Assembly: GCA_001466705.2 (NCBI GenBank)
Contig: LATX02000241.1
Span: 124,001 to 188,000, forward strand
Length of the DNA stretch: 64,000 nt
Direction: 5' to 3'
DNA from: Moniliophthora roreri
Taxonomy: Eukaryota > Basidiomycota > Agaricomycetes > Agaricales > Marasmiaceae
The notes below the pieces were generated by a model, which was not told the DNA's origin, made no database searches, and saw nothing but the letters and a program-made list of their open reading frames with translations. The position numbers were made by a program, and so were the translations under genes. Of the stretch, positions 20,400 through 32,161 are shown piece by piece (positions within the stretch are counted from its first letter, which is position 1; every line of letters begins with the position of its first letter).

Positions 20400-21250
20400 A
20401 GTAAATAATAACATTAATTTGAATCTAGAGACAGAATGTTAGCATTGGAGATTCTTTCACAGTATTAAGACGCACCTGAGATTCTCCTCTACGACGACGA
20501 CGGCTATTCTGGGCAATGATGAGGGCATTCGGAACGATGATGAAGGCTGTGTGAGCGATGAAGGCTGTGTGAGCGATGGTTGACGTGGCGGAACCGGTGA
20601 TGAGTCACATGAGTTGCTGAGGCCAGCAGTAAAGAACTGGCAACCAGCCGACGTCCAGGATGGCAGGAACGACGACGACAGATACAGGTACAATGACAAA
20701 CGGCCGTGGGATTGATGGTTGAAGTTGAGGGACTGGTGATGAATTGGCACTGTCGCCGGAAGTGATCACCGGCAGACGACACATGGGGCACTTGAAAAAT
20801 TCTCACGGGACTTGAAGAGGCAAGAGGCTAGGTGAGAGAGGTGCGATGGAGGGCAGAAGGGAGGTGCGAGGAGGTGCGCCCATTTCCGGTGCGAAATCAG
20901 TCTGATCCGACGCCAGGTAAAGCCCGTTCCTGGCGTCTTATCAGTTCCGATACATGGGACACAAAGGTGCAGCTTGAACCGAGGAAACCGAACGCCAGCA
21001 TTCATGAAACATGATCAGACAACTTAAGGGTTGTATCTAATAAGGAGAGACAAGGAACGAGATGCAGCTTGGACCGAGGAAACCAAACGCCAGCATTCAT
21101 GAAACATGTGAGAACATAGGCTATGTTTTCACATATACATTTTAATTTTGGATCGGACCTTGATTGATCTCGCCTAACAAATAGGTATTTAAATGGTTTT
21201 CCAGGGAGCTTTCCCCCTCCCACAAACAGTTGAATCTGACACCACACACC
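20400..21250. other. Intergenic segment with short repeats
   Basis: There is no convincing gene. It holds a small tandem repeat (GATGAAGGCTGTGTGAGC twice, near 20540-20575) and two copies of a promoter-associated repeat (20961-21013 and 21060-21111). It forms the upstream region of the gene at 21251. Confidence 0.6.
20961..21111. repeat. Family A upstream repeat, two copies
   Basis: Two direct copies of about 52 bp contain GGTGCAGCTTGAACCGAGG-type sequence followed by AACGCCAGCATTCATGAAAC. A related copy sits at 31926-31983 upstream of the family A gene at 31549 (minus), and a weaker one near 26570-26672. Confidence 0.75.
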
Positions 21251-22375
21251 ATGGCGCAAGTCGACGTATTCGAAAAGTGTCTCTACGTCGCTAACGTTTT
21301 CGCCTGCATTCTTTATGGTTCAGTCACTCTTTTCAATGCTCCTAGATGACTTTATTGACACCATACTACAATTAGGTCTGGAGCTATACATAGCGTTTAC
21401 CACAATTTATCTCCTGATCATCGACCGCTCCCGACGAACGAGGAAGCAAAAGATCTTCTACATATCCTACATCGTATCAATAGTGCTCGCCCAGGCATTG
21501 GCGATAGCGTCCAGCACTGCACTCGGGTATCTGATGTGGCTGGAGCATCGAGACTTTCCTGGAGGTCCGATGGTGTATTATACTGGGTCCACGACGAGCT
21601 GGAACAACTTCACTGGTATTTCGTCAATTGAATTCACTAATTTCCTGGGTAATTTACTATCGGTCGGTGCCATCAACTATCTCCTTTCTTTTCAGCGCTG
21701 ACTCGCTCGTCCTATCACAGCTATACCGATGCTATGTCATCTGGAACTCCAACATACCTGTTATGATTCTTCCTGTTCTTATGTTTCTCACTGCGAGTGG
21801 TCAGTACTGTTCCTTTACCCAAAGTCCACCTTTTCTCATTCTTCCATTACAGTCATGGCTATAATAACCCTCATTCAGAGTGCTGGAACATCGATTTATT
21901 CCTCCCAACTTGAATTTGTCAATTATGTTGTTCTTTGGATCTCCATCACGTCAAGCCTCAATGTCCTTCTCACCGCTCTCATTTCGTTCCGTCTGCTATC
22001 AGCTCGGCGAAGACTCCTGAAGCTTAATATAACAGCTCCTACACAGTATATTGGGGTCGTCGCTATACTGGTAGAGAGCTCACTACCATTTCCGGTGTTG
22101 GGGGTACTCTATGCAGTGTTATTCGCGAAGAATATCGGGGTGTACATATTTTTTGCAGCATTTTGGGGCTTGTATGCTGTAAGTCGAGCCTTGATTCTTC
22201 CCTGATGTTCAAACACTGATGGACGCATTTTAATTTATAGGGAATAGCGCCACTCCTGATTATCTATCGTGTGGCGAAAGGCACCGCCTGGTCGAATAAC
22301 GATAATGAGACTGTAGTCAGTGATGTAAGGTTCGCAATACAGACGACCACGAATACGGCTACAGACTCAGGATAG
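21251..22375 (+). CDS. Multi-pass membrane protein, family A, intact copy
   Basis: Five exons fit phase and splice rules: 21251-21317, 21376-21662, 21721-21796, 21853-22178, 22241-22375. The protein (about 296 aa) starts MAQVDVFEKCLYVANVFAC and has about seven hydrophobic segments. Family-wide motifs are EHRDFPGGP, LYRCYVIW, SLNVLLTALISF, RRRLLKL, ESSLPFPVLG and IAPLLIIYRVAKGTAW. The layout, with a conserved cytosolic RxR-type loop after TM5 and a short polar tail, resembles agaricomycete-specific seven-TM proteins of unknown function that occur in lineage expansions. It is the best-preserved of the 21-32 kb cluster; the next family A copy lies head-on at 22742-23970. Confidence 0.85.
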
Positions 22376-22741
22376 ATAGTGAGCTAGAGGATGGTACACG
22401 TACGATTGTTCTCAAGCGTCTCGATCCATCCTATCCTTTGGTATGAGAATCTCTGATAACCGTCAGAGACGGAAATAGGGGCACTGGCCTAGGTTGAAAG
22501 TTGTACGATATATACACGAGGTGCTTGTACTATAACTACAGTATGATGAAGTAATTTATTGGACACGAAAAGGCGATAAAAGAATCATCCATGGTATTAC
22601 AGCAGAGCCTTTACACAACAGAGTTTCTGGAACGCGTACTATTATCAGTAGACGTCGGAGCCCTATCACCACTCTCCATCCTGTCCAAATCCGGATCCGA
22701 CACCGTCATACTTCCTACGGCCACCTTCAAATCGGTAAAGA
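22376..22741. other. Intergenic, convergent family A genes
   Basis: This 366-bp segment lies between the 3' ends of two convergent family A copies. I see no gene or clear element. Confidence 0.6.
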
Positions 22742-23970
22742 TCACTGTACTGTAGACCAAGCCGTTCCTCTAGCAACCCGATAAATGATGAGCATCGGTG
22801 AGATTCCCTGGTCATCTATACTCAGCATCTCCTGATCCTTCGTAAAAGTAGAAGAACAACCTACCGCAGACAGCCCAGCGAACACCGAAAAAATCGTGTA
22901 GACTGTTACGCCCTTTCCTAACGTCACCGCAAAGATGACACCAAATACCGTAAATAAGAGCGAGCTCTCAACTAATATAGCCACGATGCTAGTATATTGC
23001 TTCGGCGCCAGCNGTCAGGAGGACGTCAAGACTTGACAGAAACACGACCCAAAGGACGATATAGTTCGCGGCACGGTGTGCAAAGACAGATGTACCTGCG
23101 CTTTGTATGATAGCCATTATGGCCATCGCTGACATCCGAGGTGATACATTAGCAAAGTTTGAAGATTGAGACAGGCATTGGACGTACCACTCGATGTAAG
23201 GAGTAAAATCGCAGGTAAAATCATGACAGGGAGTGAGCCCCGAGTCACGTAGCAACGATAGAGCTGAAGAGGGAACGTTAAATTTCATGCCAATAACTGA
23301 GAGGAACGCGGCACACCAGAAGAAGGTTCCCAAGAAAAACGGATAGTTCAACACTGCCAATTCCCGTAAAGTTATTCCAACTTTTTGTTGAAGTTGCAAA
23401 ATGATATCCAATAAGACCTCCCGGGAAATCTCGATGTTCAATCCACATCAACTGTCCAGCTGCTACGTTTGATGCCACCGCTAACGATTGAACTAGCAGT
23501 ATGACCATGATATAGCTGATGAAGAAGATTTTGTGTCCCCGAGCTCGAGATTGACTTGCCGCAGTGGGCCATCAGGGTCCGATGGCAAGTACGAGTCCGT
23601 TTTTCTGGCGTCCAGGCATTGTAGTAGCTAATCGACGATGACGGACCGACGGACGACGAAACGAACCAAACAAAAAGATCTATCGACATCTATCGGACCA
23701 CAGCTTTCCCACCCATCTTATACCTTCCATATAAGGAAAAAACCGGCTGAAGAAGACGAATCCTCGTAAACTCGGACTCGTAATCGCGAAGTAAAAGGTG
23801 GATGGTCTTGATCGCGAGGCGTAGCTCGAGGCCTGATAATACACGTCGTAATTAGTATGTAGCGATTGGACTTGAGAAGAATGGAAAGATGCACCGTAGA
23901 TAATGCCCGCGAAAGTGTTGCCGATGTAGAGGCATCGCTCAAACATGAGACTGGATTCGGGTTCAGCCAT
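22742..23970 (-). pseudogene. Family A membrane protein, damaged and gap-containing copy
   Basis: The first exon at 23970 (MAEPESSLMFERCLYIGNTF) matches family A. Further matching parts are HKIFFISYIMVILLVQ, EHRDFPGG, NFTGIGSVELSVFLGN, SLDVLL and PMLIIYRVARGTAW at the 3' end (stop at 22742). The segment corresponding to the 'ALISFRLLSARRRLLKL' loop is missing exactly at the N (23013). About 190 bp between the first TM region and HKIFF does not match the family and disrupts it. Conserved parts are otherwise in good order, so the copy is either a young pseudogene or damaged by assembly. Confidence 0.7.
23013..23013. other. Single-N join 4 inside a family A gene
   Basis: By comparison with paralogues about 40 codons are missing at this single N, so the true gap is over 100 bp. 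Confidence 0.8.
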
Positions 23971-24890
23971 TCTCGCTTCTGGTGTGGAGAAATTTGGGGA
24001 ATCGGTTTTTGTATGTCCTGCTTGGAATGAAAAAAGGACCATTCTATGGGTGAGAACGTAGGTATAGCCATGTTGAAGGATTCAATGCAAAGAGTAGTGA
24101 CGCAAAATTTGACATTCATGACTAGGCAGTGCATCGACTATATCATTGATGTCCTCTACAGGGTCACAAGCTTGCAAACAGAGCATCTTCGCTTTTCTCC
24201 GCCTAGAATTAGGGTCGAGCAATGAGTACAGACTTTTGGGACAGGGTCTGGGGAGTGCTCACAGAGAATCTATTTTTCCTCCTCCTGTCCCTCTTCAACT
24301 AGAAAGCCAAAAGCCCTATTCAGTTATTTTTGGAAGGCGAGCAGTGGGGAAACGATTGACAGGTGGAATGTCAGATGGCGTCTACATGGACGTCGAAGAA
24401 TAAAAAACGTCGGTAACCGGACCCAAGAACGTACCGGCGGCCGGCAAAATTCCGGCACTCTCCTGACTTCGGAAGATGGAGATCACCGTCTGATTGATGA
24501 GGGACGGCGTTCGTCACCTGTGAGGTTCCGTCCTTTGACTGTAACCGCCATCAGACATTCCACCCTTCAACATTTCAATCTCTCGTGATTAGAAGACGGT
24601 TTATACTGGACATTAAAAGCGTGACCCTGAAGGAAAGAATAGATTTTATGCGAGTATTCGGATAATTTGGTTTCCTCATCGCTCAGTCACCAGAGCTTTT
24701 TCCTGAAAGCAACATTTTCAGTTCTGAACACGACACTAATCCCGCTGCGCACTCAAAGATTCTAAGGTGGAGATGCTCTATTTCGGACAGTCAATAGACT
24801 TTCAGATGCTTTAGTCGCACACTATACTCGGCTGCCTGCTCTCCGTTCAACTTTCGACGTGGCTGTACGTGCTTTCTTATATTTTCTAAT
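23971..24890. other. Intergenic segment upstream of the damaged family A copy
   Basis: There is no supported gene. It contains the foldback element at 24361-24565. Short ORFs here have no recognisable features. Confidence 0.55.
24361..24565. repeat. 205-bp foldback (MITE-like) element
   Basis: The 21-bp arms at 24361-24381 and 24545-24565 are inverted repeats (GGTGGAATGTCAGATGGCG against GGTGGAATGTCTGATGGCG), one mismatch in the core. The interior is GC-rich and non-coding. Confidence 0.6.
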
Positions 24891-25640
24891 TTCTCGTGTG
24901 GAAATCGGATTTAGATTCGTCAATGCGTTGCCAGCACCGAAGACATTGCCAAAACCGAATATACTGACTACAGACACTTGCATTGACGCTCTCAGTAGTG
25001 AGTTGCACATTTTGAATTCAAAATTTCTACTAATCTCATGCATTTCTAGATAACGGCTACATTGAGGGACGCTGGATATTAGTGGTGGAGCAGTAGTTGT
25101 TCGTAGGTTACCGTGAATAAATTGGTCGATTTGCTCATATACGCCAGTAGTCGAAGACACGGAAAGCATGTAGCGTAAAACCACCTAAGCAGCCAGTATG
25201 CATGGGATGTATAGGGATGTATGGGAGGTATGGCCCACACCTCCCGTTTTGGTGATGTCATGTTCCTCACTACCAGTGGTCAATCTTCCTTCTTGTTCTA
25301 CCGCACATTCATATTCACTATATAGCCATGGCTATGCCAAATGACTATAGTCGAAAGCACCGGCGCATCCAATCATTCTTCGCAATCCACCAACTTTCTC
25401 ATTCCATGGATAATTATCACAACGAACCTCAACGCCCTTCTAACCACTCTCATCTCGTTCCGCTACTCTCAGCTCGACGATAACTCCTCAAGCTAGACAT
25501 TGCGGCGCCGAACGCGTATATGGGGGCTGCATCTATTCTCATGGATTGCTCACTCCCATTCCCCGTGTTGGGGATAAGAATGTTGAAGTTTACATGATTT
25601 TCACGGTGTTCTGATTTCCTTACGCTGTGGGGTAATTTCA
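24890..25640 (+). pseudogene. Family A pseudogene fragment with repeated upstream segment
   Basis: From 25325 the plus strand matches family A exon 4 (ATAGTCGAAAGCACCGGCGC..., LLTTLISFR, the arginine loop, PFPVLG) with frameshifts and a loss of the 3' exon. The leading 24895-25015 segment matches 28300-28420, which also precedes a family A fragment, so the two are duplicates of one unit. Confidence 0.65.
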
Positions 25641-25672
25641 TTAATTACATCACTGATCCAGTTACTAATCGA

Positions 25673-25673
25673 N
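25673..25673. other. Single-N join 5
   Basis: The N separates two family A fragments in opposite orientation. Confidence 0.8.
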
Positions 25674-25752
25674 GAATGAACGAACCAAAGAGTACCCCAG
25701 CGAGCATGTAAGACAGGTAGAGAGACCGTTCGAGCACGCTGACTTGGATCAT
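25674..25752 (-). pseudogene. Family A first-exon fragment
   Basis: The minus strand reads MIQVSVLERSLYLSYMLAGV up to a splice donor, like exon 1 of the other copies. The rest of the gene is lost at the N. Confidence 0.65.
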
Positions 25753-26835
25753 TTTGTGGTTTCGCCGTTTGCGACAGGGGAAACCGTTCCGTGAAGAGAA
25801 CGCTTCAAAAGTACTGCTGAGAAGGCGCGCATAACTAAAAGGAGGTTGCTCCGGGGTCCATAATCAATGCGTCTAGCGGTGCATATGATCCGCCGGCGCC
25901 CAGAAGATTGTGCGGACTAAAGCCCTTGGCCCACCGAGCGGCCGCCTCAAGGTTCAGAGTAGGAAGTAGGAACCGGACTGGGTTGGTATGTAATGATCGC
26001 TGATAACGAACAAGCCAGACTACTTGAAGACTTACAAAGAAACCTAGTATTCCTTCCTTTCTTCATGCACCCCCCAATCAGGCTGTTCAAAGTTGTATCT
26101 CACAGAAGCTCGAAGGGGACGGCATCCGAGATACACGGAGGGATACATCTTCCGATGACATATATTGTGGACTCCCACCGATTCGGTACGACAAGCTCCA
26201 ATTCATTTCTATGCTTCCCTTCGAGTCATCATGAGAGCTTCAAAATCCACCAAAGAGTATTTTCATCAAAAAAAACTAATTCATAGATGGAATGATCCAA
26301 CATACTTCTGATGATGCGAGCGTAGCTACTTATGGTGAAAGACCATTGCTTGGAATCTGAACAATCAATACATTATGATGCATGTAATGCTCTGGCGTTC
26401 GAGGGTTAACGAGTAGTATATTGAGTAAAGTCTCTAACTCACCGAGAAGGCCGCGTCCCCGAGGACTCAAAGTCCGAGTTGGTATAAAATGATCGTTAGT
26501 AAATGAATAAACCAGAATATTTGGATACCTTGCAGAGAACTCATTCCTGCCTTTCTTCATGTACCTCTTGAATCAGAGAATTTGGAGTTGTGTCTGATAG
26601 AAATTTGAAGGGCGGGATGCAGTCTGAGCCGGACAAAAGCGGGCACCAGAAATCTGGTAGCGGTCATGAAACATCCTCGGCCTAGCTATGTGGGTCTTTC
26701 GTGACCTTGAGCATCGGTTGGCGGTACTGTATACGATTGACATGATATTTGGTGTAGGCACCCGTGTCGTAAACAAAATGACAGAACACGTATACCGCAA
26801 CATCAGAATCTGATAGTTCCAAATTCCGATCCCGC
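25753..26835. repeat. Duplicated intergenic DNA with two internal copies
   Basis: Segments 25930-26100 and 26440-26590 resemble each other and 31760-31900 (shared features: GAGGCCGCGTC-type start, GTTGGTATAA-AT-GATCG/ATTG, CTTCCTTTCTTCATG-like core). No gene is seen. The block is the diverged counterpart of the intergenic region at 31550-32161. Confidence 0.6.
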
Positions 26836-27480
26836 TCAAGTCGTCGCCGCCGCTCCCGCCGCCCCTACCCTTTGCGCGTCTGCCAACATCCTAGCCAGCT
26901 CCATCAAATACCTCCTGCTCACTTCTTCCAAGCGCGATGCCAGCTCCTGCTTCTTAACCTCCAGATCCTGTCTTTTGTTGACTTTCGCCTCCGCCTCTTC
27001 GTCAACTTCCTCTTGCTTAACTTTAACCCATCTCCTCCCCCGTCTCCCTTCTGCCAAATCCACATCGGGATCTTAAACTCCCCTTCATCATCAAACACTT
27101 CCTCTGGAATCTTGACCCCAAATGCCGTCTGTTGTCTTACAACGCGAGACTTCGTAGATGTATATATCATGTGTTGGAAACGGAGACGAGAGTTTGGTGG
27201 TTGATGGCTCGGTGGCATGTGGGATGAGTAAGGGGGGGGTTGCAAGATAAGTATAAGGATGGGAACTCACCGCTTGCATTATCGGTGGTGTTTTTTTCAA
27301 AGTGGATGCCTACGATAGCGAACGTTCTGGGATCGGAATTGGAATTGGGGTTGGGGTTGTTGCCCTGCCAACGAGCTTGGTTGGGTGATATTCATTATGT
27401 GATATCAAAACACTCGATATGGACGAATACCATACTTGCGAGAGAGTACGTCAAATACGTGGATTGTGGCGGTTAAAGAG
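26836..27480 (-). pseudogene. Truncated copy of the coiled-coil gene at 32162-34216
   Basis: The minus strand repeats the 3' part of the larger gene: FKIPMWIWQKGDGGG, VKQEEVDEEAEAKVNKRQDL and RLEEVSRRYLMELARMLADA, with an added GAAGAAATT-type end. Upstream it preserves the VWYSS/ISHN segment and the KKTPPIMQA exon but lacks about 1 kb between them. It has no start region. Confidence 0.7.
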
Positions 27481-27840
27481 AAAGGTAGGCTATCCACGTG
27501 GCAGTCTTGGCCGCCGAATCGTATTACGTAAGGACTTGTAACCTAATTAATCAATTGGCGCCTATCCAGGTGCCTTACGATACTCTGACCTATACTAATA
27601 GCGTTAACGTAGGACATCACATGTAATATAACACATAGCTGAGATTAACGAGAAGGATACAATCCCATCAGCATTTAACGAAAGAAAACGTATCAGAAAA
27701 ACCTCAGACTGGCGTTGCAGCTGGAAGAGAACTTTCCGTTCCTCGTATCACCAAATCAGTAACTGCGGCCTCCGTTACGGTTCTCGGTACTTCCAATCTG
27801 AGGACTTGGGTATTCAGTAGATTGCAAGCGAAATATCTTG
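27481..27840. repeat. Copy of the 3' flank and last exon of the gene at 30394-31549
   Basis: 27487-27800 matches 30188-30485 closely, including TCAATTGGCGCCTATCCAGG and the sequence coding for SSLPAATPV in the intact copy. The last exon is broken here. This shows the duplication included a family A 3' end. Confidence 0.75.
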
Positions 27841-28290
27841 ACTGAGACCGTTCAAATGCCGACTGGACAAGAGGGGGAGGGTTTAGTACGGGCGAGGGAT
27901 GTGTGTACGTGGTTGTCCGTCGCGAAGTTGTAGACCTGAGTGCGGAGTCGGAGCTGGAAATTTTGAAGTCCGTGAAAGCGTGACTTTGTTGATTGAAAAC
28001 CTTATCCCTACGCTTTCCCTTCCAATGTCGCTAGGGCTTGCAGTCTTCTACCTACGACAATTAGTCTCCTCGGTATGCGACTCGTACGCGCTGAGAGCTT
28101 AATGCTTACTATTGACAGTAGGGTAGTCCGACTCTTCCGACTACGACGACAATCCGGCCGATTTCAGGTCTATCCCCAACTTTTAAGCTCAGCAGATCAT
28201 AAGAAACTAGGAAGGACTCTTAGAAAGTATGTGACGACTTTATGATGTCCTCTTTATAACCAATTCACATTTACAGTGTAGATCCCCTAA
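27841..28290. other. Intergenic segment
   Basis: There is no supported gene; a 67-codon ORF at 27899 has no recognisable features. Confidence 0.5.
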
Positions 28291-28700
28291 CTGCCTATTG
28301 GATTCGGATTCAGATTCGTCAATGCGTTGTCAACACCGAAAACATTTACCAAAACTGAATATACTGACTGCAAACACCCGGATCGACGTTCTCAGTAGTG
28401 AGTTGCACGTATTGAACTCATATTCACAATATATCCGTTATATAGAGTAGCCATGGCTATAATGACTATAGTTGAGAGCGCCGGCACATCCATCCATTCT
28501 TCGCATAACAAGCCTCAACGTTCTTCTAACCGCTCCCATCTCGTTCCGCTTACTCTCAGCTCGACGACAACTCCTCAAGCGCGGCGCCAAACGGGTATAT
28601 GGGTATTCTGGAGTCCTTACGACAGGTAATTGCACCACTCCTTATTATCAACCCTACAGCGAAAGGGACAGCCTAGTTAAACGAGGATACAGTAATAACA
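28290..28700 (+). pseudogene. Family A pseudogene fragment (second of the pair)
   Basis: The region repeats 24890-25640: the shared non-coding lead (28300-28420), then exon 4 start (ATGACTATAGTTGAGAGCGC) and the LLSA-RR loop. An internal deletion fuses it to the start of the last exon (IAPLLII-like). It cannot encode a full protein. Confidence 0.65.
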
Positions 28701-28853
28701 ACCCGGTAAATTAATAAATCGGCGCCTTACAATATTAACCTAGAGCGGAGGTCATCATTCGCAAGCCACAGTAGTGCAAAACGTAGCTCTAGGAGAGGCG
28801 AGCCGGATGTAATCTCGCTGGCATCAAGCGAAAGAAAGTCTGTCAGAAAGACC

Positions 28854-29995
28854 TCAGACTGACGGGTCTTCCATTCCTTGTAGCACCGAATCGGTAATCG
28901 TTGCCTCCGTTCTCGATACTGCGAATCTCAGGCTTACATCACTGTAAGTTATACTATTCTGATTTGACCAGGCTGTGCCTTTCGCGACACGGTAGATGAT
29001 GAGGAGAGGTGCAATTCCCTGCTACTTTGTCAGCGAACGAATAACAGAAAGGCGTTAAACTAGGCATACGGCATAAAGAGCCCAAAACATCCCAAAAATC
29101 ATGTCAACCCCAATACCCTTTGCAGATAATACTGCAGAGAGTATGCCTAACACGGGGAATGGCAGGGAGCTCTCCACGAGAATGGCTACAACCCACATAT
29201 TTGCATCTGGTGAGGCGACATTGAGGCCGAGCTTGAGGAGTCGTCGTCGAGCTGAGAGTATGGGAAACGAGATAAGAGCGGTGAGGAGGACATTGAGGCC
29301 CGTTGTGATTATTATCCACAGAACGAGAAAATTGACGGATTGGGAGGAAGCAACTGACGTTCCAGCACTCCGAACGAGGGTTGTTACGGCCATGACTGTA
29401 ATGAACGAGTGAGACAAGGTAGACTTCGAGTAAAGGAACAGTACCGACCACTCGCGGTGAGAAACATAAGAACAGGAAGAATCATAATAGTTGTTTTGCG
29501 GTCCCAGATGATGTAGCATCGATATAGCTACCATACGATGAGCGAATCAGCACTGAAAAGAAGGGAAACAGGAGAATGACACCGACAGAGAGTGAATTAC
29601 CCAAGAAATTGGTCAATTCAACCGACCCAAGCCCAGTGAAGTTATTCCAGCTCGTCGTGGAGCTGGTGTAATACGCCATCGGACCTCCAGGAAAGTCTCG
29701 GTGCTCCAACCACATCAGATACCCGAGTGCAGTGTTTGACGCTATCGTCAATGCCTGGACAAGCACTATAGATACGATGTAGGATATGTAGAAGATCTTC
29801 TGCTTCCTCGTTCGTCGAGAGCGGTCAATGACCAGTAGATGAATTGTAGCGAATGCTAGGTATAACTCCAGTCCTGTTCATCTGATGTCAGCAAAGTTAA
29901 TTTGGAAAGTCAAAAAGAACGAGTGAACCATAGAGAATGCAGGCGAAAACGTTAGCGACGTAGAGGGACTTCTCGAATATGTCGATCTGTACCAT
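28854..29995 (-). CDS. Multi-pass membrane protein, family A
   Basis: The gene starts at 29995 (MVQIDIFEKSLYVANVFAC) and ends with TGA at 28854. Exons follow the family pattern: exon 2 LELYLAFATIHLLVIDRSRR to NFTGLGSVELTNFLGNSL; exon 3 LYRCYIIWDRKTTIMILPV; exon 4 SAGTSVASSQSVNFLVLW through PFPVLGILSAVL; exon 5 from 29018, GIAPLLIIYRVAKGTAW. Residue identity to the copy at 21251 is high. Reading phase is kept at the junctions I checked. The function is unknown; about seven membrane segments. It lies tail-to-head with the copy at 30394-31549. Confidence 0.8.
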
Positions 29996-29999
29996 GGTG

Positions 30000-30393
30000 T
30001 GGTATTAGCCAAGAGGAAGAAAAGCTTCATGGAGAACTATTTAAATGCCATGACTGTCCGTTGTTCAAGGGTCGATTACTTGTAGGCCCCCGGCCAAAGT
30101 TAAAATGTATATGTGAGAACATGCATACCGTCGAATACATGTGCGGGCTCCGCCTTAAGGGCATTTTCATACGTGGACTATGGAGAAAGATAGGCTATCC
30201 ACCTGGCAGTCTTAGCCGCCGAATCGGTAATCTAATTAATCAATTGGCGCCTATCCAGGCGCCCTACGATACTCTAACCTGTACTAATAGCCGTTAACGT
30301 AGGACATTACATGTAATATAACACATAGCTGGGACTAACGAGAAGGATACAATCCCATCAGCATTTAACGAGAGAAAACGTATCAGAAAAACC
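30000..30393. other. Intergenic segment between two family A genes
   Basis: 30061-30130 shares AAGTTAAAATGTATATGTGAGAACAT-type sequence with the opposite strand of 21110-21165. From 30188 it matches the copy at 27487. No gene is seen. Confidence 0.55.
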
Positions 30394-31549
30394 TCAGACT
30401 GGCGTTGCAGCTGGAAGAGAACTTTCCGTTCCTCGTATCACCGAATCAGTAACTGCGGCCTCCGTTATTCTCGGTACTTCCAATCTCACATCACTGTAAG
30501 CTATGTTATTCTGATTTGACCAGGCTGTCCCCTTGGCGACACGATAGATAATGAGGAGTGGCGCTATTCCCTGCAAGTGTTAATGTGTCCATCAGTAATT
30601 GAATCACAGGAAACCGTTGAGGGCTCAGCGTACAGCGTAAAAACCCCAAAGCACCATAAAGATCGTGTACACTTCGGCACCCTTTGCCACCACTACGGCA
30701 CCGATTATACCCAACACGGGAAATGGCAATGAGGCCTCCGCAAGTATAGCCACGACCCCCATATATGCTTTTGGTGGCGCAACATTGAGATCGAGCTTGA
30801 CGAGTTCCCGTCGAGCTGAGAGTATGCGGAATGAGATGAGAGCGGTAAGTAGAACGTTGGGGATCGTTGTAATAATTATCCACAGGACGTTCAAGTTGTT
30901 GGATCTGTAGGAGTATGAGGATCCGCCGGCGCTTGCAACAAGGTTTACCGTAGCCATGACTGTATATGTGAGTTATGAGCGTACGATTAGACTGAGAAGA
31001 AGGATGGACTAGCCAGTTGCAGCCAGGAACATAAGAACGGGAAGAATAATAATAGGGATATTGTTGCCCCAGATGATGTAGCACCGGTATATCTAGTCCA
31101 ATCAGCTTCTGACGTGAACCTGGTAGAATGAGACCGACCAAAAGTGAATTACCCAGCAAATTAGTCAGTTCGACGGCGCAGATACCAGTAAAATTATACC
31201 AGGTCGTTGCAGAACCGGTGAAATACGCCATTGGACCCCCAGGGAAATCTCGATGTTTTAACCATATGTAATATCCTACTGCAGTATATGATGCCAACAC
31301 CAATGCTTGAGTGAGTAGGATAGCTATGACAAAACATATGTGGAAGATCTTTTGTCGTCTAGTTCGTCGGGTGTGATTGATAAGCAAGAGATGGATACTG
31401 GAGAAGCCAAGGTATAGCTCGAGCCCTGTTCAAGTAAACATTAGTAGTGATAAATGTGAGCAGAGAAACATAATGAACAAACCAAAGAGTATGCTACTGA
31501 ATGTGTTTGCGATGTAGACGGACTGTTCGAGAATACCGACTTGGACCAT
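30394..31549 (-). CDS. Multi-pass membrane protein, family A
   Basis: Exon 1 is 31549-31483 (MVQVGILEQSVYIANTFSSI), exon 2 starts at 31425 (GLELYLGFSSIHLLLINHTR), exon 3 at 31092 (IYRCYIIWGNNIPIIILPV), exon 4 covers ATVNLVASAGGSS to MVLWGFYA, and exon 5 begins GIAPLLIIYRVAKGTAW and ends at 30394 (AATPV). All conserved motifs are intact, including KHRDFPGGP and SLPFPVLG. The gene lies directly 3' of the coiled-coil gene at 32162 on the same strand; this two-gene arrangement is duplicated, in broken form, at 25674-27840. Confidence 0.8.
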
Positions 31550-32161
31550 TGTGGTTTCACTTTTTTTTGCAGGAGACTAAATACCTGTCAAGCAGGCCGC
31601 CGTGAAAAACATGGATACAGTGCGGAATCGGACTGGTTCGGTATGACAAGAGTAGCTATGTCGAAAGAGAGTTGCTTGGAAACTAAATAATCAATTCATG
31701 ATGATCCATGTCATGCTCCGACGTTGAACGATCAGCAAGCAATGTGCTGAATAAAGCATCACCGAGGAGGCCGCGTCTTCGAGCGTTCAGAGTCTGAGTT
31801 GGTATAATTTGATTGTTAGTAACGAATGCGACAGGATCTTTGAATACTTGCAGAGAACCCATTCCTGCCTTCCTTCGTGTACCTCTTTAATCAGACAACT
31901 TGGAGTTGTATTTGATAGGGAGAGACAAGGGGCGAGATGCAAGTTGAACCGAGGAAACCGAACGCCGACTTTCATGAAACATGTTTCCGTGTAGTATCCT
32001 TGGCCCTAGCTAGGTACCTCGTAGCCTTGAGCATTCGTTGGCTGTACTGTGTACTAATTGACATGTTAATTAGCGTATAGGTTACCGTAATGTACCTGTA
32101 TCGTTAAAAAAAATGTATACCGTAATATCAAGATCTGATAGTTCCCAAACTCTCACCCCAC
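31550..32161. repeat. Intergenic DNA shared with 25753-26835
   Basis: The segment contains the family A upstream repeat (31926-31983) and the 31760-31900 block. It separates the coiled-coil gene's 3' end from the start of the family A gene. Confidence 0.65.
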
